A stretch of 64,000 nt of DNA from VBDM01 sp035651815 (lineage in GTDB: Bacteria; Pseudomonadota; Gammaproteobacteria; Burkholderiales; SG8-39): NCBI GenBank assembly GCA_035651815.1, contig DASRFB010000135.1, positions 1 through 64,000 of the forward strand, given 5' to 3'. Under the pieces are notes generated by a model. It searched no databases. It had not been told where the DNA came from and saw nothing but the letters and a program-made list of their open reading frames with translations. The position numbers and the translations under genes are program-made. Positions 50,721 through 58,074 of the stretch are shown here, one piece after another (within the stretch, counting starts at the first letter, position 1; every line of letters begins with the position of its first letter).

Positions 50721-50736
50721 TGGCACCGCGCTTGCA
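50721..50736 (+). promoter_or_regulatory. Sigma-54 (RpoN) -24/-12 promoter before the eCIS locus
   Basis: TGGCACCGCGCTTGCA fits the TGGCACG-N4-TTGCW consensus with one mismatch (G to C at the seventh base). The invariant GG (50722-50723) and GC (50734-50735) have the required 10-base spacing. Transcription would begin near 50747, about 15 bases before the first ATG. Confidence 0.75.
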
Positions 50737-50761
50737 AACACGGTCCGGCGAGAACTCTCTC

Positions 50762-51022
50762 ATGACGGGCCGTGCTCGATGCTCAACGGAACAGGTCGTC
50801 AGATCGTTGTCGCGCTACTGGCGCGAGAACCCCTTCGCCTGCGACACCGCCGAGGGCATCCGCCTGTGGTGGCTCGCGCCGGCCGATGACATCTCGATCG
50901 AGCAGGTCCACGTCGCGCTCGCGTGGCTGTGCGAGCGCGGCGTCGCCGAGCGGCTGCTCGCTGCCGACGGACGCCCGCGGTTCCGGCGCGCCGGCGCGCG
51001 CCGCCGCCGCCGCGCCTCCTGA
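50762..51022 (+). CDS. Small winged-helix-like protein at the head of the eCIS locus
   Basis: 86 residues, unrecognised by name. The helical pattern TEQVVRSLSRYWRENPFACDTAEGIRLWWL followed by SIEQVHVALAWLCERGVAERL looks like a small winged helix, ending in a run of arginines. It is the first gene behind the sigma-54-like promoter and ends 15 bases before the DUF4255 gene, so it may be a local regulator or assembly factor. The longer open frame from 50303 crosses the promoter and is rejected. Confidence 0.6.
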   Translation: MTGRARCSTEQVVRSLSRYWRENPFACDTAEGIRLWWLAPADDISIEQVHVALAWLCERGVAERLLAADGRPRFRRAGARRRRRAS

Positions 51023-51037
51023 GGAAGGTCCACGCCC

Positions 51038-51607
51038 ATGATCGACGTCGCCGCAGCGTTCCTGGTGAAGGAGCTGAACGCGTACATGCTGGCGCGCACC
51101 GGCACGAGCTTCGGCAGCGCGCTGCTCTCGCGCGTGGTCGGCGACAACGGCAAGTGGGCGATCCCGGACGACCAGGTCGGCGTCGCGCTCGTGAGCGTCG
51201 AGGAGGAGCGCGCGCTGCGCTCGCAGGTGCCGCAGACCGCGTACGCGGACGGCCGCCAGGTGGTTCTCGAGCCCGATCTCAAGCTGAACCTGAACCTGCT
51301 CCTTGCCGCGAACTTCAAGCAGTACGACCAGGGGCTGCGCCAGCTCGCGCTCGTGCTCACGTTCTTCCAGTCGCACGGCGTGTTCACGCGCGAGCGCAAT
51401 CCCGGGCTCGACCCGCGCATCGCGAAGCTCGGCGTCGACCTCGTCTCGCTCACGTTCGAGCAGCTCAACCAGCTGTGGACCTTCGTCGGGGCGAAGCAGC
51501 TGCCCTCGGCCGTGTACCGCGTGCGCCTGGTCGCGCTGCAGGACCCGCAGCCCTCCGCGGTGCAGCCGCCGATCACGGCGATCGGCTCGAGCCTCGAGGC
51601 GATATGA
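51038..51607 (+). CDS. eCIS tail terminator/cap protein (DUF4255, Afp16/Pvc16-like)
   Basis: 189 residues. The DUF4255 family pattern is clear: a helical start (IDVAAAFLVKELNAYM), VALVSVEEERALR, LNLNLLLAANFKQYDQGLRQLALVLTFFQ and LTFEQLNQLWTFVGAKQLPS. In Afp and PVC particles this protein caps the tube-sheath and sets length. In those loci it is usually last; here it is near the front. Its TGA overlaps the next ATG (ATGA). Confidence 0.9.
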   Translation: MIDVAAAFLVKELNAYMLARTGTSFGSALLSRVVGDNGKWAIPDDQVGVALVSVEEERALRSQVPQTAYADGRQVVLEPDLKLNLNLLLAANFKQYDQGLRQLALVLTFFQSHGVFTRERNPGLDPRIAKLGVDLVSLTFEQLNQLWTFVGAKQLPSAVYRVRLVALQDPQPSAVQPPITAIGSSLEAI

Positions 51608-52428
51608 CCATCGAATTCCTGCCGCTGCTCACGCTCGAGGCGACGCACGAGTACTACGGCGGGCGCTGCCCGGACGTCGCGTTCTGGATCCCTTCGGGCA
51701 CGCAGCGCCTGCTCGCGGGCGCGCACGCGCTCGCGAAGCCGCGCGAGGACCGCCTCAACGTGCTGTTCGAGCGCAAGGACGGCGGCGGCGCGTTCGAGCC
51801 CCGGCTCACGCTCGCCGGCGCCACGCTGCAGATCGGGCTGAAGCTCCTGAACCCGGAGTTCGCCAACTTCACCGTGCTGCCGCTCGCGCCCGGCGGCGGC
51901 CTGCCGCTGTACCGCAGCGGCGCGAACCCCGGCGCGCTGCAGGCGCCGGTGGCGCTGCTGCTCGATCCCGCGCACCCCGACGACGCCGAGCTCCTGCGCG
52001 CGGGGCTGCTCTGCCTGGTCGAGATCACGGTCGGCGCCGGCTTCCACGCCGCGCCGCCCGCGTTCGCCGTGCCGTTCGCGGCGCGCGCCGAGACGCTGAA
52101 GTACTACGTCGTCGCGCGCAACTACACCGCGGGCGAGTTCAACCAGCTCGACGTGAGCGACGCCGGATTCGGCGCCGACGCGCGGGCGCAGATCCATTTC
52201 GACCGCGTCGCCTCCTCGGCCTTCACCGCGGCCGAGATCCCGGCGACGCAGCTCGGCGCGCCCGACGCGCGCGTCGCGCTGTTCCGCTCGCAGCAGCCCG
52301 TGGCGCGGCGCGGCAAGGCGCGCACCCGCATCCAGCTCGCCCGCAACAACGACGTCATCGTCTCGCAGCTTCCCCAGCCCGGCGCCGCGGCCGCGACCGC
52401 GGACCTGGTGGTCCACCTGTCCAAATAG
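51604..52428 (+). CDS. eCIS-associated protein of unknown function
   Basis: 274 residues, mainly beta. It begins IEFLPLLTLEATHEYYGGRCPD and contains repeated strand-turn patterns (LTLAGATLQIGLKLLNPEFANFTVLPL; YVVARNYTAGEFNQLDV). No catalytic motif, signal peptide or membrane helix. Coupled to DUF4255 and ten bases before the sheath gene, so it is part of the particle or its assembly. I recall similar proteins in some bacteroidete eCIS loci but cannot confirm homology here. Confidence 0.65.
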   Translation: MTIEFLPLLTLEATHEYYGGRCPDVAFWIPSGTQRLLAGAHALAKPREDRLNVLFERKDGGGAFEPRLTLAGATLQIGLKLLNPEFANFTVLPLAPGGGLPLYRSGANPGALQAPVALLLDPAHPDDAELLRAGLLCLVEITVGAGFHAAPPAFAVPFAARAETLKYYVVARNYTAGEFNQLDVSDAGFGADARAQIHFDRVASSAFTAAEIPATQLGAPDARVALFRSQQPVARRGKARTRIQLARNNDVIVSQLPQPGAAAATADLVVHLSK

Positions 52429-52437
52429 AGGTCACCC

Positions 52438-53910
52438 ATGCCCAGCAACCTCGTCACGCCCGGTGTCTACGTCAAGGAGATCAAGGTCTTCCCGCCCTCG
52501 GTGGCCGAAGTCGAGTCGGCGGTCCCGGCCTTCGTCGGCTACACGCAGACGGCGAAGAAGGACGCGGACAACGACCTGGTCCTGAAGCCCACGCCGATCT
52601 TCTCGATGACGCAGTTCGAGCAGTACTACGGCCGGGCGCACGTGCCCGAGTACGACATCACGATCACCGAGACGAGCGACGGCGTGAAGACCTCGACGCT
52701 CACCGCGCCGGCGAGCCCGGTGCCCGGGTTCACGCTCCTGCCCGACTACCTGCTCTACCACGCCGTGCGCATGTACTTCGAGAACGGCGGCGGCGGCCCC
52801 GCGTACATCGTCTCGGTCGGCCTGTACCAGGACGCGCCGGCGTTCGACCTGACCGGCGACGGCGGCACCGACCCGGCGACGGCGTACGGCCTCCAGGACG
52901 GCCTCGACAAGGTCAAGCTCGAGGACGAGCCGACTCTCCTCGTCGTCCCCGAGGCGGTGAAGCTCACTTACGCCAAGTACCTGACGCTGACGCAGGCGAT
53001 GCTCGGCCAGGCGAGCGACCTCGGCGACCGCTTCGCCATCCTCGACGCCTTCGACGGCTACAAGCCCGCGCTCGACGACGTCGACGCCGGCGGCACCACG
53101 AAGAGCGTGGTCGCCGCGAACCGCGACGCCTGGCCGGTGGACACCGACATCCTGAAGTACGGCGCCGCCTACTACCCGTTCGTGAAGACCGCGATGAACC
53201 CGCCTTTCGACGAGACCACCGTGAACGTGACGCTGCCCGCGGGCGGCGCCGCGGTCACCCTCGCCTCGCTCAAGAACACCGACACCGCGAACTACAACGA
53301 GGCGAAGGCGCTGCTCGCCAAGGTGTTCCTGGTGCTGCCCGCGAGCGGCGCGGTGACGGGCGTCTACGCCTACACCGACACCGCGCGCGGCGTGTGGAAG
53401 GCGCCCGCGAACGTGTCGCTGAACGACGTGCTCGAGCCGGTCGTCAAGCTCGACGACACCGCTCAGGGCCCGCTCAACGTCGACCCGACCTCGGGCAAGT
53501 CGATCAACGCGCTGCGCGCCTTCGCCGGCAAGGGGACGCTCGTCTGGGGCGCGCGCACGCTCGCCGGCAACGACAACGAGTGGCGCTACGTCAACGTGCG
53601 GCGCTTCTTCAACATGGTCGAGGAGTCGGTGAAGAAGTCGACCTACTGGGCGGTGTTCGAGAGCAACGACTCGAACACCTGGGTGAAGGTGCGCGGCATG
53701 ATCGAGTCCTACCTCACGCAGAAGTGGCGCGAGGGGGCGCTCGCCGGCGCCACGCCCAAGGACGCGTTCTTCGTGCGCGTCGGCCTCGGCACGACGATGG
53801 ACGCCCAGGACATCCTCGAAGGCCGCATGAACGTCGAGATCGGCATGGCCGTGGTGCGGCCCGCCGAGTTCATCATCCTGAAGTTCTCGCACAAGATGCA
53901 GGTGTCCTGA
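52438..53910 (+). CDS. eCIS contractile tail sheath protein
   Basis: 490 residues. It starts with the sheath N-terminus NLVTPGVYVKEIKVFPPSVAEV and AVPAFVGYTQTA, and ends with the conserved C-terminal sheath domain (VWGARTLAGNDNEWRYVNVRRFFNMVEESVKKSTYWAVFE through FILKFSHKMQ). GAGGT lies five bases before the ATG. Only one sheath gene is present, unlike Afp with three. Contraction of this outer tube drives the inner tube into a target cell. Confidence 0.96.
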   Translation: MPSNLVTPGVYVKEIKVFPPSVAEVESAVPAFVGYTQTAKKDADNDLVLKPTPIFSMTQFEQYYGRAHVPEYDITITETSDGVKTSTLTAPASPVPGFTLLPDYLLYHAVRMYFENGGGGPAYIVSVGLYQDAPAFDLTGDGGTDPATAYGLQDGLDKVKLEDEPTLLVVPEAVKLTYAKYLTLTQAMLGQASDLGDRFAILDAFDGYKPALDDVDAGGTTKSVVAANRDAWPVDTDILKYGAAYYPFVKTAMNPPFDETTVNVTLPAGGAAVTLASLKNTDTANYNEAKALLAKVFLVLPASGAVTGVYAYTDTARGVWKAPANVSLNDVLEPVVKLDDTAQGPLNVDPTSGKSINALRAFAGKGTLVWGARTLAGNDNEWRYVNVRRFFNMVEESVKKSTYWAVFESNDSNTWVKVRGMIESYLTQKWREGALAGATPKDAFFVRVGLGTTMDAQDILEGRMNVEIGMAVVRPAEFIILKFSHKMQVS

Positions 53911-53925
53911 AAGGAGCCCTGAGCC

Positions 53926-54363
53926 ATGCCCGCACAATATCCGCTTCCCGTCTTCCACTTCACCGTGCAGTGGGGCGGCACCCGCGTCGGGTTCTCCGAG
54001 GTCACCGGCCTCACGCAGGAGAACCAGGCGATCGAGTACCGCGACGGCTCCTTCCCCGAGTACTCGTCGATCAAGATGCCGGGGCTGCGCAAGTTCTCCA
54101 ACCTCACCTGCAAGCGCGGCGTGGTCAAGGGCGACAACGACTTCGCCAACTGGCTGTCGACGGTCAAGCTCAACACCGTCGAGCGCCGCGACCTGGTGGT
54201 GAGCCTGCTCAACGAGGAGCACACGCCGGTCATGACCTGGAAGGTGCACAACGCCTTCCCGGTGAAGGTCGAGGGGCCGCAGCTCAAGGCGAGCGGCAAC
54301 GAGGTCGCGATCGAATCCATCGAGCTCGCGCACGAGGGGCTCGAGGTGCAGAACGAAGCCTGA
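53926..54363 (+). CDS. eCIS inner tube protein 1 (gp19-like)
   Basis: 145 residues of the phage tail tube family: YPLPVFHFTVQWGGTRVGFSEVTGLTQENQAIEYRDG and the C-terminal LKASGNEVAIESIELAHEGLEV. This is probably the major inner tube (Afp1/Pvc1 type). AAAGGAG precedes the ATG by nine bases. Its TGA shares a base with the next ATG. Confidence 0.94.
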   Translation: MPAQYPLPVFHFTVQWGGTRVGFSEVTGLTQENQAIEYRDGSFPEYSSIKMPGLRKFSNLTCKRGVVKGDNDFANWLSTVKLNTVERRDLVVSLLNEEHTPVMTWKVHNAFPVKVEGPQLKASGNEVAIESIELAHEGLEVQNEA

Positions 54364-54830
54364 TGGCGCACTACTATCCTCCGAAGGCCTTCCACTTCAA
54401 GGTCGAGGTCCAGGGGCTCGAGGGCAGCGACAACGACGTGCGCTTCACCGACGTCGGCGGGCTCTCGGTCGAGATGGCCACCGAGGAGGTGGCCGAGGCC
54501 GGCGAGAACCGCTTCGTGCAGAAGTACCCCGTGCGCGCGAAGTATCCCGAGCTCGTGCTCAAGCGCGGGCTGCTCGTCGGCTCGGCCGTGTTCGACTGGA
54601 TCCGCGACGCCGTCCAGGACTACGACATCGTCCCGAGGGACGTCGACGTGAAGCTGCTGAACGACGACCACCAGCCGCTGCTCACCTGGCACCTGGTGAA
54701 CGCCTATCCGACCAAGTGGTCGGTCGCCGACCTGAACGCCTCGGGCAACGCGGTCGCGGTGGAGACGCTGCAGATGTTCTATCAGTACTTCACCGTGAAC
54801 GCCGCCGCGGTGCCGCCGCTGGAGGCGTGA
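54363..54830 (+). CDS. eCIS inner tube protein 2 (tube initiator, Afp5-like)
   Basis: 155 residues, homologous in fold to the preceding tube protein (AFHFKVEVQGLEGSDNDVRFTDVGGLSVEM; LNASGNAVAVETLQMFYQYF). The basal tube of Afp/PVC is a distinct paralogue that starts polymerisation on the spike hub; position next to DUF5908 and LysM genes supports that role. The long in-frame upstream extension is a shadow. Confidence 0.9.
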   Translation: MAHYYPPKAFHFKVEVQGLEGSDNDVRFTDVGGLSVEMATEEVAEAGENRFVQKYPVRAKYPELVLKRGLLVGSAVFDWIRDAVQDYDIVPRDVDVKLLNDDHQPLLTWHLVNAYPTKWSVADLNASGNAVAVETLQMFYQYFTVNAAAVPPLEA

Positions 54831-54831
54831 C

Positions 54832-55002
54832 GTGCCGGTCATCGTCGACGAGATCGTGATCTCCGTGGAGGTGGCGCCGCAGGACGGCGCCGCGGGCGCG
54901 CCCGCCGCCGCCGCGGGCGGCACCCCCGATGCGCAACGCGCCTTCCTCGCCGAATGCGTCGAGCGCGTGCTCGACGTGCTGGCCCGCCGGGAGGAGCCGT
55001 GA
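54832..55002 (+). CDS. DUF5908-family small eCIS protein (Afp6-like)
   Basis: 56 residues, GTG start: PVIVDEIVISVEVAPQ, then an Ala/Gly linker and the helix AFLAECVERVLDVLARRE. It matches the short DUF5908 proteins that sit between tube and LysM genes in eCIS loci (Afp6 position). The gene is missed by longer-ORF searches. It starts one base after the tube stop and overlaps the next start (GTGA). Confidence 0.78.
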   Translation: MPVIVDEIVISVEVAPQDGAAGAPAAAAGGTPDAQRAFLAECVERVLDVLARREEP

Positions 55003-55670
55003 TCGGCGACGACAAGGGCGAACTGAACCGCCTCACGATCCGCGGCTACGTCAAGGCGGACTGCAAGGGCGACTTCGTCGAGTACACCGCCTACGTGAAT
55101 CCCGCGGAGGTCACGCTGGGATTCGAGGCGGACTACGCGCAGCAGACCGGCGCCGGGAACACGCCGGGCCCGCAGCACTTCAACCGCATCAAGTCGGGCG
55201 ACCTCACCGTCGCGCTGTTCCTGGACGGCACCGGCGCGAACGGGCGCAAGGTCGTGGTCCAGGACGAGATCCAGTCGTTCATGAACGCGACCGGCTACGA
55301 CGGCCAGGGCCACGAGCCGCGCTACCTGCTGGTCGGCTGGGGCAAGCTGCCGGTGTTCCGCTGCCGGCTGAAGAGCGCCTCCACCGTATACAAGCTGTTC
55401 ACGCCCGGCGGCGTGCCGCTGCGCGCGGTGATCACGGCGACCTTCACCGAGACCGTCGACGCCGGAACGAGCGAGCGCAAGGCCGGGAACGAGTCCGCGG
55501 ACCTGACGCACGTGCGCCTGGTCAAGGCCGGCGACACCCTGCCCGCCCTGTGCCAGGCGATCTACGGCGAGCCGCGCCTGTACATCGACGTGGCGCGCGC
55601 CAACGCGCTCGACAACTTCCGCGCGCTGCGCCCCGGCATGCAGCTGCGCTTCCCGCCGCTCGCGAAATAG
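54999..55670 (+). CDS. eCIS tube-to-spike adaptor with C-terminal LysM domain (Afp7-like)
   Basis: 223 residues, GTG start. The N-terminal beta domain (VEYTAYVNPAEVTLGFEADYAQ, FNRIKSGDLTVALFLDGTG) is the CIS tube-adaptor fold, and residues about 170-220 form a LysM module (HVRLVKAGDTLPALCQAIYGEP; LRPGMQLRFPP). Comparable to T4 gp53/gp48-type baseplate hub proteins and Afp7/Pvc7. It is placed directly before the spike gene. Confidence 0.92.
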   Translation: MIGDDKGELNRLTIRGYVKADCKGDFVEYTAYVNPAEVTLGFEADYAQQTGAGNTPGPQHFNRIKSGDLTVALFLDGTGANGRKVVVQDEIQSFMNATGYDGQGHEPRYLLVGWGKLPVFRCRLKSASTVYKLFTPGGVPLRAVITATFTETVDAGTSERKAGNESADLTHVRLVKAGDTLPALCQAIYGEPRLYIDVARANALDNFRALRPGMQLRFPPLAK

Positions 55671-55671
55671 C

Positions 55672-57369
55672 ATGCCCGCCGCCGCCCGCACGCTGCCGAT
55701 CTCGTCCGCGCACCGCGAGTTCACGGTGAAGGTCGGCGGCCAGGCCCTCGGCCGCGAGCACCGGCTCGCGGCCGTGCACGTGACCAAGGCGGTGAACCGC
55801 ATCTCGTCGGCGCGCCTGCACTACTACGACGGCTCGGCCGCGGCGAGCGATTTCCCGCTCAGCAACACGGGCACCTTCGTGCCGGGCGCCGAGGTCGAGA
55901 TCCTCGCCGGCCCGCCCGACGACCCGGCGTCGATCTTCAAGGGCATCGTCGTGCGCCAGGGCATCCGCGTGCGCGACCAAGCCGCGCCGATGCTGATCGT
56001 CGAGTGCCGCCACGCCGCCGCGCGCCTCACCGTCGGCGCGAAGAACGCCTTCTACCTCGGCGAGAAGGACAGCGACGTCATCGCCGCGCTGCTCGCGGCG
56101 GCGAACGTCGACGCCGACGTCGAGGCGACGAGCGTGAGCCACCCGCAGCAGGTGCAGTTCCGCGCCACCGACTGGGACTACCTGCTCGCGCGCGCCGAGG
56201 CGAACGGCAAGATGGTCTTCACCAACGACGCGAAGGTCGCCGTGCGCGCGCCCGCGCTGTCGGGGACGCCCGCGGTGTCGCTGCTCTTCGGCGCGACCAT
56301 CATGGAGCTCGACGCCGAGATCGACGCGCGCTCGCAGTTCTCGGCCGTGAAGAGCGTCACCTGGGATCCGGCGCAGCAGAGCCTGCTCGAGAAGGACGCG
56401 GCCGACCCGGGCGTGTCCGGCCCGGGGAACCTTTCGAGCGACGACCTCGCCGGCGTCGTCGCGCTGCCCGCCCTGGAGCTGCGCCACGCGGCGCTCGAAG
56501 GCGGCGAGGCCCAGGCCTGGGCCGACGCGCAGTGGCTGAAGTCCAGGCTCTCGAAGGTGAACGGCCGCGCGAAGTGCGAGGGCATCGCCACCGTGAACCC
56601 GGGCGACCTCGTCGACCTCTCGGGCATCGGCGAGCGCTACAGCGGCACGGCGTTCGTCGCCGGCGTGCGCCACGAGTACGACGGCGCGCAGGGCTGGAAG
56701 ACGCACCTGCAGTTCGGCTCGGTCGACACCTGGGCCGCGGAGGAGCGCGCGATCTCGGCGCCGCCCGCCGCGGCGCTGCTCCCGGCGGTGAGCGGCCTGC
56801 AGATCGGCCAGGTCACGAGCAACGAGGACCCCGACGGCGAGCACCGCGTGCGCGTGCGCCTGCCGCTCGTCAGCGACCAGGCCGACGGCGTCTGGGCGCG
56901 CGTCGCCTCGCTCGACGCCGGCGACCAGCGCGGCTTCTTCTTCCGGCCCGAGATCGACGACGAGGTCGTGGTCGGCTTCCTCGACGACGATCCGCGGCGC
57001 GCGGTCATTCTCGGCATGCTGCACTCGAGCGCGAAGGCCGCGCCGCTGCAGGGCTCCGACGCCAACAACGAGAAGGTGTACCGCAGCCGCTCGGGCATGC
57101 GCCTGTACTTCGACGACGACAAGAAGATCGCGCTGCTCGAGACGCCCGCGGGCAACCGGCTCACGCTCTCGGAGCAGGACCAGGGCGTGAAGCTCGAGGA
57201 CCAGAACGGCAACAAGATCGAGATGAGCGCCTCGGGCGTGAAGATCGAGAGCGCGAGCGCGCTCGAGCTGAAGGCGGGCTCGCAGCTGAAGCTCTCCGGC
57301 CAGGCCGGCGCCGAGCTCTCGAGCCCGGCCACCTGCAAGGTGCAGGGCAGCATGGTGCAGATCAACTAG
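55672..57369 (+). CDS. eCIS spike protein (VgrG/gp27-gp5-like, Afp8)
   Basis: 565 residues. The gp27-like hub (about 1-370, with FTVKVGGQALGREHRLAAV and GRAKCEGIATVNPGDLVDLSG) is followed by a gp5-type OB-fold (about 375-455: IGQVTSNEDPDGEHRVRVRLPLV, GFFFRPEIDDEVVVGFLDDDP) and a C-terminal beta-helix spike of short repeats (KLEDQNGNKIEMSASGVKIES). No lysozyme insert or effector extension is seen. Confidence 0.95.
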   Translation: MPAAARTLPISSAHREFTVKVGGQALGREHRLAAVHVTKAVNRISSARLHYYDGSAAASDFPLSNTGTFVPGAEVEILAGPPDDPASIFKGIVVRQGIRVRDQAAPMLIVECRHAAARLTVGAKNAFYLGEKDSDVIAALLAAANVDADVEATSVSHPQQVQFRATDWDYLLARAEANGKMVFTNDAKVAVRAPALSGTPAVSLLFGATIMELDAEIDARSQFSAVKSVTWDPAQQSLLEKDAADPGVSGPGNLSSDDLAGVVALPALELRHAALEGGEAQAWADAQWLKSRLSKVNGRAKCEGIATVNPGDLVDLSGIGERYSGTAFVAGVRHEYDGAQGWKTHLQFGSVDTWAAEERAISAPPAAALLPAVSGLQIGQVTSNEDPDGEHRVRVRLPLVSDQADGVWARVASLDAGDQRGFFFRPEIDDEVVVGFLDDDPRRAVILGMLHSSAKAAPLQGSDANNEKVYRSRSGMRLYFDDDKKIALLETPAGNRLTLSEQDQGVKLEDQNGNKIEMSASGVKIESASALELKAGSQLKLSGQAGAELSSPATCKVQGSMVQIN

Positions 57370-57377
57370 GGACGGCG

Positions 57378-57653
57378 ATGCCCGCGGCGGCCCGACTCGG
57401 CGACACGAGCACCCACGGCGGCGCGCTGACCGGCCCCGGGGTGCCGACCGTGCTGATCGGCGGCATGCCGGCGTCGGTCGCGGGCGACCTGCACGCCTGC
57501 GCGATCCCGCCGCCGCATCCGCCGGCCACGCCCTTTCCCATCGGCAGCGGCACGGTGCTGATCGGCGGGCGCCCGGCGCTGCGCACGAGCGACGCGTGCG
57601 GCTGCGGCGCCATGGCGGCGGTGGGCGCGCCTACGGTACTGATCGGCGGATGA
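57378..57653 (+). CDS. PAAR-domain spike tip protein
   Basis: 91 residues with PAAR features: AARLGDTSTHGG, repeated PTVLIGG and GTVLIGGRPALR, and C/H metal-binding residues (GDLHACAIPPPHPP, SDACGCGAM). It caps the beta-helix spike as a sharpened point and can carry cargo. It has no C-terminal toxin extension. ATGA overlap with the gp25 gene. Confidence 0.93.
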   Translation: MPAAARLGDTSTHGGALTGPGVPTVLIGGMPASVAGDLHACAIPPPHPPATPFPIGSGTVLIGGRPALRTSDACGCGAMAAVGAPTVLIGG

Positions 57654-58072
57654 GCGACTTCCTCGGCACCGGCTGGAGCTTCCCCCCGCGCTTCGACCGC
57701 GCCGCCGGCCGCGTCGCGATGGTCGACGACCTCGAGGACATCGAGGAGAGCCTGCGCATCCTGTTCGGAACGCGCCGCGGCGAGCGCCTGTTCCGCCCCG
57801 ACTACGGGCTCGACATGCACGACATCCTGTTCGATCCGCTCAACACGACGCTGCGCACGCTGCTCGAGGAGCGCGTCAAGCTCGACATCCTCCAGTACGA
57901 GCCGCGCATCGAGCCGCTCGCGCTCGGCGTCTCGGCGCCCGACGCGGCGTCGGGCCGGCTCTACATCGAGCTCGCCTACCGCGTGCGCGCCACCAACTCG
58001 CGCTACAACCTCGTGTTCCCGTTCTACCGCATCGACAGCAACGAGGTCGCGGGCTCGGCCGGAGGCGCCTGA
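57650..58072 (+). CDS. Baseplate wedge protein gp25-like (Afp9)
   Basis: 140 residues of the GPW/gp25 family: LGTGWSFPPRFD near the N-terminus and DDLEDIEESLRILFGTRRGERLFRPDYG, the conserved helix-strand core. It links sheath initiation to the wedge. The 19 extra in-frame codons upstream lie in the PAAR gene and are not used. Confidence 0.94.
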   Translation: MSDFLGTGWSFPPRFDRAAGRVAMVDDLEDIEESLRILFGTRRGERLFRPDYGLDMHDILFDPLNTTLRTLLEERVKLDILQYEPRIEPLALGVSAPDAASGRLYIELAYRVRATNSRYNLVFPFYRIDSNEVAGSAGGA

Positions 58073-58074
58073 CC

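Noticed and set aside
50303..50761. N-terminal extension of the first eCIS gene
   Set aside because: It would translate through the sigma-54 promoter and into the opposite-strand Bug receptor.
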